Shown: positions 36,601 through 46,551, numbered from the stretch's first letter. The stretch: DNA of 64,000 nucleotides from Zerene cesonia (GCF_012273895.1 NW_024045138.1:62001-126000), one strand, 5' to 3'. Numbers and translations: made by a program. Notes: a model not told the origin generated them from the sequence alone.

Positions 36601-38334
36601 TTCAGCCCGATCGATCCAGTAGTTTAGGCTGCGTCTATGCGCAGACATCTATCCACATAGATCATTTTTTTGTAGTGTATCTGGATGTTAACCTGAAAGG
36701 CTACTACTTAGTATGGACGCGTGGGTGAACTGAGGGTTCACCTTGGTAGCGACACGCTCAGGGGTATCCCCCCTTGATGGGATTTTTTTTTTACATTAGA
36801 TAGCCAGGCATTTGGCTGCATCCAATCTGATGGAAAGTAGAGATGCAGTCTATAAAAGCGCATGCCTATATAGATAGAGTCTATTCACTTTTGCGTAGAA
36901 TAAATTTAAATCATATTTATCTGGAAAGATGGATCAGGAGCCTCGGCTTGGGCTGTCGCATGACTGGAAGGATGAGGATGCTAAGGGCGGCTTGGGCCGT
37001 CGCGTGGATTGGCAGAAGGGAAGGGTGATGACGGAAGAGCGGTACACAGCCAATGAGTCCTTTGCGTGTTATATATAAAGGTTTTTTTTTTGGTCAGCTC
37101 GCCCACAACAAGGAGTGGGGCTTCCACACGGCGCGCGTGAACTGCGTGTCGTGGAGCCCGGGCGGCGGCCGCGTGGTGTCCGGCTCGCTCGACACCTCGC
37201 TCATCGTGTGGAGCGTCGCGCAGCCGGCCAAACATCTCACCATCAAGAGTTTGTGGATTGTTTTTTTTATATAGATACATTATATAGGGGGGGGGGATAT
37301 CGCCATGTTTCGTGTGGTGGGTGGTGTCGAGCATTTATTTATGAGCTGGTGGGTCGCGTTCTTAATAAGCACATTACAATCCTATAGGGTGAAAACCGGT
37401 ACGTTTTATGTGGGAGTCGAACTTGACGACATGTGACATCTGCCAACACGCCCTAGGCCAGCGTGGTGGATTATAGCCTGAACCTGTGGATCATGGGAGA
37501 CCCGTGTCCCAGCAGTGGGAACATATATGGGCTGATGATGAGCAACTGCTGATGATGAACTGCTCTGCTTTACACAAACTGCTCTGCTTTTCACAGCATT
37601 CATCATCATTCATGATGATGAATGCTGTGTGTTTTAATGTTCTTTTATGTCATCGTCGGCGATGGAGTTGTTGGGTCGCGTGCTTGACTACCACATTAAT
37701 ATCCTATAGTGTGAAAACCGGTACGTTTAATGTGGGAGTCGAACACGTTTCGGCACGAATTGAGCTAGCTTGGGCGCGCTGGGGAAATAACACACCCCCA
37801 CGAGATATTGGCGTGAATCAGTAGCATGCTACCTTTTCCACACAATTCCTTGTTGCCGGTTTCCTCACGTTTGAAATAATAAAAGATACACTGAAACGAA
37901 ATTAAATTAAGAGCAGTAGTTGTTCAGTGGTTAGGACCTTGAACTTAAACCAGAAAGTCGGGTGTTCGAGACTGGGTGAGCGTGCAAGATTAAGAAATAA
38001 ATCGATTTTTCGTTTTATCTGCACGTGATCCATTTTACTCGAAACAATAAATATTGTGAGGAAACCGGCATGTCCAAGAATCAAAAGTACGACGACATGT
38101 GACATCTGCCAACCCACACTTGGCCAGCGTGGTGGATTATGACCTGAACCCTCATAGGAGGCCTGTGTCCCAGCAGTGGGCAACATATATGGGCTGATGA
38201 TGATGAACAATGATTAATTTCCAGACGCACACCCGCAAAGCCAGATCACGGGCGCGGTGTGGATCGACGACGAGACGATCGCGTCGGTCGGGCAGGACGC
38301 AAATACGCGCATCTGGAACGTGCCTAACGCTTAA
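19964..38334 (+). CDS. flr: Flare / actin-interacting protein 1 (AIP1, WDR1 family)
   Basis: Thirteen coding exons join in phase into 606 residues, the usual length for WDR1/AIP1: 19964-19979, 20088-20300, 29538-29685, 30457-30637, 30984-31103, 31671-31835, 32476-32683, 33154-33282, 33857-33963, 34116-34218, 35391-35560, 37098-37248 and 38225-38334 (TAA). All introns are GT-AG. The 16-base first exon gives MSYSN plus one base, and the joint yields a start MSYSNKYTLAALPRTQRG that fits the family. Diagnostic blocks include GGDPKGKNFLYTNGNSVIIR, VRIWDTVNKEHILKNEFQP and the end GQDANTRIWNVPNA. WD40 repeats (YGISWSPDGKQLLSCSGDKT, VNCVSWSPGG) form two seven-bladed propellers in this family. AIP1 binds cofilin-decorated actin filaments and speeds their disassembly in the cytoplasm. 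Introns 2, 9, 10, 11 and 12 are heavily invaded by repeats. Confidence 0.97.
21092..21303 (+). repeat. Family A element, flare intron 2
   Basis: Near full-length copy in sense orientation to flare, with a duplicated tail (ATTAGTACGATTAGTAGGA). Confidence 0.85.
21483..21725 (-). mobile_element. Family C retroposon, truncated, flare intron 2
   Basis: On the plus strand it begins with T's and ATCATCATCGGCAATGGAGC and ends CATGGGCCTGCATACCC. The hairpin region is present but imperfect (GATAAGGTCTGCAATTGACC). Confidence 0.7.
22741..22892. mobile_element. Family E foldback MITE, flare intron 2
   Basis: The arms at 22741-22786 and 22845-22892 are near-perfect inverted repeats (TTAGAAATTAAACACTTTAA and its complement; inner CGCGATTTATTCA). 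They enclose a 58-bp core with CGACGTTTCGAACACTTTAC and CGTGGTCACGGGG. There is no coding capacity. Confidence 0.85.
23158..23357 (+). repeat. Family A element, flare intron 2
   Basis: Near full-length copy; the 5' end has drifted (ACTAATTGCGTCCCGCGG), so it is older than the others. Confidence 0.8.
24328..24574 (+). repeat. Family B element, flare intron 2
   Basis: The 5' end CTAGCTGTTCGCCCCGACTT is good; the distal half is diverged and longer than usual. Confidence 0.65.
25275..25331. repeat. Near-perfect 24-bp-arm hairpin in flare intron 2
   Basis: The left arm TGCGAGTAGCGTTGTATGTA and the rest of 24 bases pair with the right arm, which reads TTGCATACAACGCTACTCGC plus A. The only deviation is one T opposite G (a wobble in RNA). 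The loop is 9 bases. The 57-nt size fits a short precursor hairpin or a small palindromic element; there is no poly-A or repeat-family end beside it. Confidence 0.8.
25393..25553 (-). repeat. Family B variant, flare intron 2
   Basis: On the plus strand it starts ATTATAAAGCCGAAGAG and ends CCGGGGCGGACCGCTAGT, the same subtype as 46091-46254. Confidence 0.8.
25879..25899. repeat. GATA microsatellite, flare intron 2
   Basis: Five units of GATA/TAGA. Confidence 0.9.
27895..27990 (+). repeat. Family F repeat, flare intron 2
   Basis: The motif GGCGATCCCAATC is followed by AAGTAAATAAACTCATGAAA and TTGATAAGTGAACAAAGTTT. Three recognisable copies exist in the window. Confidence 0.6.
28568..28768 (-). 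repeat. Family A element, flare intron 2
   Basis: Full-length copy in antisense orientation to flare, ending CCGCGGGGCGCAGCTA on the plus strand. Confidence 0.85.
29851..30049 (-). repeat. Family A element, flare intron 3
   Basis: Full-length antisense copy about 165 bp after flare exon 3, followed within 15 bp by a family C element. Confidence 0.85.
30063..30300 (+). mobile_element. Family C retroposon, flare intron 3
   Basis: It begins GTGGGATTTGAGCACGC and includes CACGAATTGAGCTAACTCGC and TAGTAGCATGCTAC. It ends after GCACCACCTCTGAGAATG, without the hairpin's second half. Confidence 0.7.
31878..32180 (+). mobile_element. Family C retroposon, diverged, flare intron 6
   Basis: It is recognised by GCTCGCTTCGGCTCGTATTG, the GTTTGATGAGTGGGGGAAGG block and CGGTGGTGATCACTTACCACC. 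Confidence 0.6.
33537..33615. repeat. (TA)n microsatellite, flare intron 8
   Basis: Almost 80 bases of alternating TA with one interruption near the left end, 240 bp before exon 9. Confidence 0.95.
34238..34890 (-). repeat. LINE-type fragment split by a nested insertion, flare intron 10
   Basis: The outer element runs 34238-34342 and resumes at 34781-34890, ending AACGCGTAGCCGGGAATGCT. Its uninterrupted relative is at 36125-36310. The inner 34343-34780 is a family C element. Confidence 0.75.
34343..34780 (-). mobile_element. Family C retroposon, complete, with 5-bp target duplication AACTT
   Basis: The 438-bp insert is flanked by AACTT at 34338-34342 and 34781-34785. The related locus near 36200 reads CCAACTTAAGAT without interruption and serves as an empty-site comparison. 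Read on the minus strand it starts TTTAGTGTGGGAGTCGAGC and ends GCCGACTATGACAAAAAAAA, so it has a poly-A end like a SINE or truncated LINE. It contains a 20-bp-arm hairpin at 34513-34554. No coding potential was seen. Confidence 0.8.
35724..36030 (-). mobile_element. Family D: tRNA-derived SINE, flare intron 11
   Basis: On the minus strand it starts with an RNA polymerase III A box (TGGCTCAGTGGTGAGAAC) and a B box (GGTTCGAGACC) about 35 bp on. It continues through GAGGAAACCGGCATGTCC and ends GGGCTGATGATGATGATG. It appears full length. The tail is a TGA-type microsatellite rather than poly-A. Confidence 0.85.
36125..36310 (-). repeat. LINE-type fragment, uninterrupted relative of 34238-34890
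   Basis: It shares ATTTGGTCCAACTTAAGATA and CCACAGCAACGCGTGGCCGG with the split copy in the previous intron, and ends GGGTATACTAGTAGT. Confidence 0.75.
37421..37553 (+). mobile_element. Family D SINE, 5'-truncated, flare intron 12
   Basis: Only the 3' half is present, from GACGACATGTGACATCTGCC to GGGCTGATGATGAGC. It abuts a family C fragment directly at its 5' end. Confidence 0.8.
37641..37835 (-). mobile_element. Family C fragments, rearranged, flare intron 12
   Basis: The left end (CATCGTCGGCGATGGAG) is in minus orientation and the right part (GTGGGAGTCGAACACG to TAGCATGCTACC) is in plus orientation, so two pieces have been joined or inverted. A third piece, GTGAAAACCGGTACGTTTTA, occurs at 37388. 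Confidence 0.5.
37911..38207 (+). mobile_element. Family D SINE, full length, directly before the last flare exon
   Basis: The A box (GTTCAGTGGTTAGGACC) and B box (GTGTTCGAGACTG) are present, and it ends GGGCTGATGATGATG. Exon 13 of flare starts at 38225, so the SINE tail lies within about 20 bases of the acceptor. Confidence 0.85.
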
Positions 38335-39730
38335 CTAGCTGATAAGGTACTATACAGACTAATTGCAATGTTTTGTTTTTTTGTTCAACAAAAGTTTTCA
38401 GTTGAACACGCGCTCAAATATCTGATGATTTATGTCATTTTTTTTTAAATAATTGAGAGGCAATGGAATATTTTTTTATAATTTCTTTTTTTTTGTATAG
38501 AGTCAAAAGGTTGGTTTTTCATAAGGAAAAGTAATGTGAATTTTACAATGTTTTCTTAATTTTATCAACTTGCCTGGATCAATCGAAAATTATGTACTAA
38601 TCTCTCATGTTTTATATAAGCGAGCTTAATTTTTAATGCTCTTTTCTATTCTAAATACATAATCTCAACATACGTAATATGTATGTAGAAACGCTTAATT
38701 TTAAATTGTCATTCAGTGTCAGATAATAATTTGTATGTATGTCTTCTAAGTGTCATTTGGTTAAATATAAGGTAGGTGTTTTTTTTATCTACATCCGCTC
38801 AATATGTTATATCTTTTATTATTAATTATGATTTAGCTTGATTAAGATATACGAACAAAACATTGAAAATAATTATTAGAATCCTTTTTTTTTGTTGACG
38901 TATCAAAATATTGTAATTAGTTTGTAGATGCATATAGGTTATAGCAGGTACGGATTTCGCTCACCCAGGGGCCCCAATGCTTACTAAATAGGGGCCCTAT
39001 ATACTATAAGTAAATCGTCGTATGCGAAATCATGTCTTAATTTATAACTGAGTGTTCTTAATAATTAAATTTTAGGTTACTTTTTTATTTGAAAAAAAAG
39101 ACTAAGTTTTATCCATGTCTATTTATTGATATTTATGGAAAATAGATCATTCAAACTATCAAGTGTGTTGGAAATTCACTGTATCTGTTCAAATACTTAC
39201 ATTAAAATTAATTGTTAAGAATACTTAGTTGATATTTATATAATGAAAAGAGTTTTATCCTTAAAATATAACTAACGTATTTATTTAGCTTTTTTAAGAT
39301 TAATAGGAATACTCTTGAACTGCATTTCTACTGAAAGTATATTTATTGAGTTTGTATTTAGATCTCTCATTGGTCATTGGTAACTAATTGAGAATTAATC
39401 AATGCAACAGCTATTTAAAAAGATTGAATTTCAATGGAGTCTGGTATGGAAAATAAATAGTACCATAATATTTCGAAGGTACATTTTGTATAGAGAAAAA
39501 AAAGCTAATTAAAATGAGTTACCAATGATAAAAACATATTTTAGGAGCATCTCCCGTCAACTAATTGTGTGAAACGCATTTACGCTTTGTTTAACCGACT
39601 GTGTTGACAAGATATTGTGGACAGTATTTTTGTACTAGCTAATTTTGTACGGTTTTTGTCGATTTTTATGCGTTTTTCTACTAAAACTATGTATTTAAGG
39701 CGATAAATAAATTGTGTACACTTGTATTTT
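38335..39730 (+). other. Probable 3' UTR of flare
   Basis: AT-rich sequence after the stop codon with no repeat of the defined families. A canonical AATAAA at 39706-39711 is followed by a GT-rich stretch (TTGTGTACACTTGTATTTTG), which fits a cleavage site near 39725 and gives a 3' UTR of about 1.4 kb. A weak duplicated GGGGCCC motif lies at 38961-38996. Shorter forms cannot be excluded. Confidence 0.5.
39706..39711 (+). promoter_or_regulatory. Poly(A) signal candidate for flare
   Basis: AATAAA followed by a GT-rich element about 10 bases on, 1.37 kb past the flare stop. On the other strand a TTTATT about 30 bases further could serve convergent transcription from the BTB gene. Confidence 0.5.
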
Positions 39731-40408
39731 GTTTTTTATTTAATAAAGTTTAACATTTTTTTATTAAAGTAATATTCAATTATGTTATACCGTCTTTTTA
39801 AACTATTATTAGTATAATAAAGGATACAAAATAAACTCTAAAATTTATAAAGTATTAACTTATATAAGAAAATTTTTACAATGTAAATTTGATGGTCACA
39901 TTACAATTATATAACAGTAGACCAACTTTATATTACAAATCACGTGGTGTGGTGTTCTGTGACTGCGATTTATAGAGAACATTGTGTATAAATAAATATT
40001 GGTCTACAATATAGTATAATTACTAACATTACGAATTGTTGGACATAGTTAAACGTTTTTATTATGTAATTATCCTTTACATCTGGATCTAAGTAGTAGA
40101 AAACTGGAGTCTGGACATTTTTAAACAATTCATTATTAGGTTCAGAATAAAGAAGTCACATGAGTGTAAAGAAGTATTTTTCTATAATTATATAAACTTC
40201 ATAAATTTAAATGACTTCGCGTTATATTAAAACGGTAGGTTAACTATATGATTATATTAATTTATCGTACTTTGTTCATTGATATGTTCTGGTCTATAGT
40301 CTATACATACTAACATATACAAGACTACCGCATCTAACTTACCAGTCTTTACATAAGAACTGTAAATAATTTGATTTTATTCGTATCATTTCCATCGAAA
40401 TATAAAGT

Positions 40409-40625
40409 ACTAGCAAACCCGGCGAACTCCGTTTCGCCACCAGGTGGCTGTTTGTTAAAAATGATTTTCCCGCGTTTCCGTTGAATTTTTTCCAGAATTT
40501 TCTTTGCTATAAACCTCACGGAGCCCGAGACCTTTCCAACGAATGCAAAACCGTGAAAATCGGTTCGTGCGTTCTGGAGTTATAGCGTCAGGAAGGAAAA
40601 CCCGACTTATTTATATATAGTAGAT
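40409..40625 (+). repeat. RTE-type LINE 3' fragment
   Basis: It opens ACTAGCAAACCCGGCGAACT and ends CCGACTTATTTATATATAGT, with AAATCGGTTCGTGCGTTCTG in the middle. It lies between the flare and BTB-ZF 3' ends and would fall inside the BTB-ZF 3' UTR if the distal poly(A) site is used. Confidence 0.65.
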
Positions 40626-40881
40626 TTAAAGTATACACAGAGGCGCAATAACATATCAGTAGCTACGGACTAAAACCTTGAAGAGGCCCCGATCGAACTA
40701 ACGAAAAAATTCGTACTATATCATAAGACTTTTCTCACGATGTCGTCCTGTCCTAAATAGTTTACTTATAAATTAAAACTTGAATTCTCTAACACAATTA
40801 AATATCAATGGGCAAGTCACTGTTGCTATATTCTTCGGAAACGGTTCGAATGACTTATAAAATGTTATGTATGTATTAATT

Positions 40882-40887
40882 TTTATT
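40882..40887 (-). promoter_or_regulatory. Candidate poly(A) signal for the BTB-ZF gene
   Basis: The plus strand reads TTTATT, which is AATAAA on the gene's strand, about 215 bp past the stop. A more distal TTTATT lies near 39735, so the 3' UTR could be longer and would then include the LINE fragment at 40409-40625. Confidence 0.35.
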
Positions 40888-41101
40888 CCCCAGAATAAGT
40901 GACATTACAACGTTGGCGGTGACGGGTGAACTTGATAGAAAACTTGAGGTTAACGAGGTATGGAAAAATTGTATTTTATATCTAGTTTACAGATTTTTGT
41001 CAACCGACTTCAAAAGAGGAGGTTACGTGAAAGAGTAACAAACATACATCCGTCCTAATAAACTTTCGCATTTATGACATCAGTAGGATAGTGGCTAGTG
41101 A

Positions 41102-44100
41102 TCACGGCGTGTGCCTGAGGGCGAGGTGCGCGTGCCGGTAGGCCACGTGCTTGCGCAGCGCGTCCCGCGAGCGCGACACGTGGTCGCAGGCGCGGCACGC
41201 GTGGCGCCGGCCCGCGTGCGTGTCCATGTGCACGCGCAGGTTGTACTGGTTGCTCAGCCGCTTGTTGCAGATCGAGCACACGGAGCCCGGCCCGCGCCAC
41301 TTGGGGCACTCGCGGCTCTGCGCGCTCTCTGCGAGGGTTATGCGTTTGTTCAATGTGAGGTGGACTTTTGTGTTTGAAATTTATGTATTAAACGGATTTT
41401 AAACGCGATTTATTCATTTTGTTATTTAATATGACGTTTCGAACACTTTACTGAAGCTGAAATTTATCATACAAAAATGTTCCACCTTAAAGGGTTCAAA
41501 ATGATATGATGAATAAATTGCGTTTAAAAGCAGTTAAAAAGTCTTTAATTTCAAGTGTGGAGGACTGTCAAACCCTTGACGATTGGCCTAGAATAAGGTG
41601 CATTAAATACAAATATTTTTATTAGGTACAGTATTTATTACATATTAAGATAACGTGAAATTATTCTATGAAAAAAACACGAGTGGGCTGCTTCTAGTCG
41701 TAGCTGTTTCTTGTATCCAATAATTAAATATGTAATACGCAAATAAAAATTGAATTTCAATTATTTCATTTCACAACTAAGTATACATTGTACTACTGCA
41801 ACTGAATGCTTTGTTTTAAGCTTGCATTTAAAAATTAAGATAACACTCACCTGTTAAACTTGGTATCAATGGCGTCGGAGGCGTTACTAAATTCCCGATA
41901 TTATGCGAACTATACAGGTTTTGAACAATTTGATCTAATTTACTTAATTTGTCATTTTTTACTAATATATCATTATGCATTTCCTTATTTATATCGTGGG
42001 GTACTTCAATTGGCTTTTCCTGTGTGAAATCAGTAATGGGTTTCTCAAGGTTCATTGGCGGTGACTGGCTGTCCATTGGAATATCGTTTGTGGGTTGTAT
42101 CAATTCATTTTCTGTTGGTAAATCGGTCGGGTTCTGAAATTAAAAAGTAATATTAAGTTATCATTTATGGATAAGTCGTTAGACGTGAAGATAAATTATT
42201 GATGTTAATTAAAAAATTAAACGAAAATAAACTAAGAAACAATTTGCATCGTCATTAAGGTCCGAAGTTCTTGTTTGGTAAATGGTCGACACTTTATTGA
42301 CATGTCTTAACAGTCCATCAGTTAAATTAAATTTTTCTTTAAGCATGAGTAGGTGTAGTCTTTCAGTACCGGACCGTATCTTTTATTTGTCTCTAGCAGA
42401 ATTCGAACCTAGAAACCCTTAGTTCTAAACACACCTCAGAACAACAAATCTTTTTTAAATAATTCCTAAGCACTTATCACTAAAACACAAAATGTAGTAT
42501 ATGTAACTCGCAACAAAACACCAACTCACAGTATCTGCGTCAGTTAGTCCAGAAACCTGCAGCGAGTGCGCCAACTTCAATAGTGAGGGTAGTCGCTTCC
42601 GAGCCGCTGTCACTTCGCCCGTGTACATGAACGTCAGCAATTGCCGCAAGTCTGCCGGCTCGCAGTCGACGATCACAACCACTGTGTTTGTGTCGTCTAC
42701 CTCCTGAATTAAAATAGGATATTGTTTTTGTGTATCATTGTTGTTTTTTTATACTGTGGAAATCTTGCATAGATATCCACGGCCCCCGGGGAAGCGGACG
42801 TGTGTTAGGATTCCTACCGACTTCTTTAAACCCCACTCTGTTCCGTCGAGCACCTAAGTGATGGGGCCATAAGTGGTGTATCATTATAGCCAGCACATCT
42901 ATCTCGGTAAAAACATACAACAGATATATCATGAATATGCCTCAAAAATAAGTAAGTCGGCCTTATTCTCGTTCAGACCAGGGCGTCTAATAAACTAAAT
43001 CCGGTCCTGGGCTCGATCACATGCTATATTTTCATTAGGTTCTCAATAAAATAGAGCTTATCCGGCGATAAAACATTTAAAATTTAAAATTTATATTCCT
43101 ATGAATAACAATTACCTATCGCTTATTCTACGATAAAACCTAATTTGTATGTAAGTTATGTATTAAATTACCTTAAATATTTGTGCGAAGTATTGACTAC
43201 AAGCGGCTAGAACAAGCCTATGAGCCCGCAACGATACTCCATTTGCGTTCAGTGTGACATCGCTCAGGGCCCCAGTATTGAGCATTCGACTTAGGGCCCC
43301 GATGATACTGCTCTGTAATATAAATGAATTTTTTAATCGGTTTTAGCCACTGAACTTACAAATGTCTATTTTTATAAGTAGTACACGCTCGGCTCTGTCC
43401 AGATGGTTGATTTTATTGCAGTTATTTAAACTTTTAACACTTATACTATCAGTATAGTATTATATTATCTGTGGTTATACTAATCAAAGCGAAAACTCAA
43501 AATCAATACTGAAACTCGAGGTTCATCAAATAAGTTATTCAAACAGAAATTAAATTACGATTGTTAAACTTGGAGTCCTGTCCTATGGCTCCTTTTGTGA
43601 GTCATGGAAAAATTGTATTTAATATGTAACTGGCTGAAGTGATTTTAACGAAAAAAACTTTTGAAAGAAAATTTTTAAAAGCGTCCCGTGTGCCTCTTAA
43701 ATTTGGTCTAGTTGCGACAATTTGAAGACTTAATTTTTTGTTAAAAATCGTTATTATAAATATTAACAACAAATAATTTAGTAATTTGCTCAATGAAACC
43801 GTTTTTTTTAATGTAGAAAAAACAACACAGCTTTCATAGCGCTGTTTTTAAATATTATTCTGATAAGAAATACAAAACATCTTTGTAAAAATTTTATCCA
43901 CAATTTCGTTATGATTACTTTACTAACAGTTGGTTTGGTAAAATAAACGAAATGTAAATTGTTTAGTATCTAAGACTGGATAATTATTAAATACATAAAA
44001 ATTGCCTTGTTAGATTATTTTTCCCACATTGTGTTATAATTTTTGAAAAATAGACATAAAAATTAATAATATAACGATAACACATATATTAATAATACGG

Positions 44101-45156
44101 ATAACAAGATATCTATGAGAATTGTATAAATAGGATTGTTGAGGTGGGATCCTGAGTGGTCGTGAGTTCAGGTGTTGCCATGGTACGGCCAGTATTAGGT
44201 TATCTGTGGTACGGCAAAAGTGAAAGAACGTGTGTTCAAATCCTGCCTCAATATCGTTTTTTTTTATATCTAAAATATATTAAGATATCTATGGTTCAGA
44301 AGATGTTTCAATTATTTTCTTAAAAGACAATTTTATCAAAACAAATTACGATGGTAAATTGCTAAAGTTTTACAAGACTTGTTTCTGTTATGTTTAAAAA
44401 GTTATCAGAAAATATAGCCTAAAGTATATTTACTTAACTCAAATTAATCTTATTAAATTTTCATTACACAATAATTAATATAATTACACAATATCGTTAT
44501 TACAACATGCGTCTATAAAATCATTTTCCAACCAAAACAAACAAAATTTAATAAGATTAAAATTTGGTTTGCTTTGTATTTTCAGGAATTTGAAAAAAAA
44601 ACCAATAAAACTATTCGAAATATTCCCTCGTTTAGACAGTGTAGATATAGAGCACAAAACTATTCACTAATATACAATTGGCTCGGTTAGTTATAAACAA
44701 AGTTCATACCAAACATATTATTCTTCATAACTCCACAATTTGTGTGTAATCCAAAATAACAGATATAGAGGTAAGGGGGCGCTGCAGTCGTTTGCACCAT
44801 TTGTAGTGTGGTGTCCGTGTGAGTGTGAGCTCAGATAACACCGTCCTCTGTGTATCTGAAATTATTAACAAATATTATTTCAGTCAAACGTGTGTACATT
44901 GCCTTAAACAGCCATTTCGCAAAGCTCCCAAGCTTGAAACATTAAAAAGAATACATTCAAATTTCGAATTTCTATAGAACATACGAGTTGACCGTCAATC
45001 GACATTTAAATTGTTATTTACAAATTTGTTAAAAATAACCAAGCGTGGTAGAAGAGTATGTACAGGTATAAGAGTATGTATTGTGTATAAAAATTACTTA
45101 CCTACCTGGTGGTTATGCCATCGCAAAGAAAACTGTTGGAGATCATCGTCATCCAT
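41102..45156 (-). CDS. BTB domain protein with two C2H2 zinc fingers, probable transcription factor
   Basis: Five coding exons on the minus strand join in phase into 291 residues: 45156-45106, 43312-43172, 42703-42530, 42133-41851 and 41328-41102. It opens with MDDDDLQQFSLRWHNHQ, the start typical of insect BTB-ZF proteins of the tramtrack/lola/broad class. The BTB domain (about residues 5-118) has LSDVTLNANG, AHRLVLAACSQYFAQIF and LLTFMYTGEV, and serves for dimerisation. Exon 4 is an acidic, Pro/Asn-rich linker. Exon 5 encodes finger 1, Cys234-Cys237-His250-His254 (CSICNKRLSNQY), and finger 2, Cys261-Cys264-His277-His282, ending nine residues later. Exon 5 is far more GC-rich than its flanks. 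Related genes swap 3' finger exons; only one set is seen here. I cannot assign a named orthologue. The gene is convergent with flare. Confidence 0.9.
41376..41555. mobile_element. Family E foldback MITE, BTB-ZF last intron
   Basis: It shares AAACGGATTTTAAACGCGAT and GACGTTTCGAACACTTTAC with the 22.7 kb copy, but the rest of its core is replaced. The left arm begins about 50 bp from the acceptor of exon 5. Confidence 0.75.
42768..42880 (-). repeat. Family G repeat, BTB-ZF intron
   Basis: It shares ATCCACGGCCCCCGGGGAAG, GATTCCTACCGAC and CCCCACTCTGTTCCGTCGAG with 48783-48900. On the minus strand both give similar short peptides (ARRNRVGF and ARRNTVGF), so this may be a relic of a transposon coding region. 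Confidence 0.55.
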
Positions 45157-45890
45157 TATCACTGAATTAAAAATGTTATCTGAATGAGCACTGGGCGCGC
45201 AGTAAGCGCGGACAATATTATTGTTAACCGAATCCAGGCTATTTTATTTTAGTCGGTACGCCTGGAAAACCTGTAGCCACCTATTTCTGGAGCTGATCGT
45301 ATTTATAAATCCAATGACATTCAGTGAGTGACGCGGCGACATACCAAAACTCATCCAAAAACAGATTTAGTTGGCTCAACACGATGATTGGCATCATTGT
45401 ATGCTTGTTTGCACTGATTTATCGATAATTAATCGTATTCATTCCGCTTTTTCATTAGCCAATGAGATTTTGGCTGTACGCAGAATGCCCGTGCCGACCT
45501 ACTTCGCCTTAAAAATTAACGTTTTCCCGCTATTTTTGTGTGACAGTCGTTTTCGTTTTTATTGAGTCGTTTATCATTCATGCGGCCAGAATTGAACTCT
45601 TTGCAATTTTAATTTTTTGTTTTTATAATATGCTGCGATTAATTTTTGATAACTGCTTAAAGTTAGTGGAAAATATTCAGTTCTTATTTATTTTTCATTT
45701 GTTTTATTTATTGTGAAAACATAAACAACACTTTGTACTCAAAGCGAATCATAGAACGCATTTTTAAAGCTCTGTAAAAATTCAGATAAAAGAGAATTGG
45801 CGGGAATATTTTTTAGCTGAAAATTTGAGCGCTAAGCGTAACTACTAACAGATTTAACGAAAAATTTTCTATATTTATATTTTACTAAAA
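45157..45890. other. Divergent intergenic region between the BTB-ZF gene and the small ORF gene
   Basis: This is 734 bp between two outward-facing ATGs, free of the defined repeats. It is a plausible shared promoter region; no specific motif is claimed. Confidence 0.5.
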
Positions 45891-46519
45891 ATGAGTCAAG
45901 CGAATAAGTTTTCAGAGTACTTGAACGAGCCTGATTTCTTTGACCTAATAAAGACTGAAATTGATAAAGACTTATCTAATTTGAAGAAAGTTGTCGACAA
46001 TATTAATCAAATGAGAGGTTAGTTATTTGAAATTGTTAAGTTAAAATTCGTTTAGAATTGAAGAATGCTTAGTTTCTGTTTAAAATAATCTATACTAACA
46101 TTATAAAGCTGAAGAGTTTGTTTGTGTGTTTGTTTGAACGCACTAATCTCAGGGACTACTAGTCCGATTTGTAAAATTCTTCCAGTGTTAGATTGCCCGT
46201 TTATTGAGGAAGGCTATACATGTATCACGGGCGGAGCCGGGGCGCAACGCTAGTTATACATAAATTTACATTAAAGTTAACACAACCTCGCTATAACTCT
46301 GGCATTGCATCTTTTAATGTAAATATTTTTGTCCGTATTATTTTTTTAATGACACAATTTTGACTTTAGTTTCGATTACATTGTTTGATACTTTTAGTGG
46401 AAGTAAGTCAAATGGATTACGACCTGATGATGATGCTGAAAGCAGCTTCTTGGGAGGAGGTCGCCTGCCTCATTGGACATGGACAATATTTTCTAGATAA
46501 TATTAAACATATTAATTAA
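45891..46519 (+). CDS. Two-exon gene for an unrecognised 82-residue, probably coiled-coil protein
   Basis: Exon 1 is 45891-46017 (ATG, donor GTTAGT) and exon 2 is 46398-46519 (acceptor TTTTAG, stop TAA). They join in phase. The first exon reads MSQANKFSEYLNEPDFFDL and continues with a charged helix (IDKDLSNLKKVVDNINQMR). The second exon carries on (VEVSQMDYDLMMMLKAA) and ends SWEEVACLIGHGQYFLDNIK. Residues about 17-58 have spaced hydrophobics like a coiled coil; there is no signal peptide or membrane segment. An AATAAA follows 27 bp after the stop (46546-46551). Correct splice signals, phase agreement and the poly(A) signal support a real gene. A subunit of a larger complex is one possibility, but this is a guess. 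The 380-bp intron holds a repeat insertion (46091-46254). Confidence 0.65.
46091..46254 (-). repeat. Family B variant inside the intron of the 82-residue gene
   Basis: This copy makes up 164 of the 380 intron bases, leaving 73 bp to the donor and 143 bp to the acceptor. Confidence 0.8.
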
Positions 46520-46545
46520 ATAACTGTGTTCTTTGTTAGTGTTAA

Positions 46546-46551
46546 AATAAA
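46546..46551 (+). promoter_or_regulatory. Poly(A) signal for the 82-residue gene
   Basis: Canonical AATAAA 27 bp past the stop codon, giving a very short 3' UTR. Confidence 0.6.

Noticed and set aside
41111..41402. Plus-strand frames rich in Arg/Ala/Val
   Set aside because: Complement of the GC-rich zinc-finger exon.
44140..44255. Possible tRNA gene ending GTTCAAATCCTGCC
   Set aside because: The arms do not fold into a tRNA; SINE-like remnant at best.
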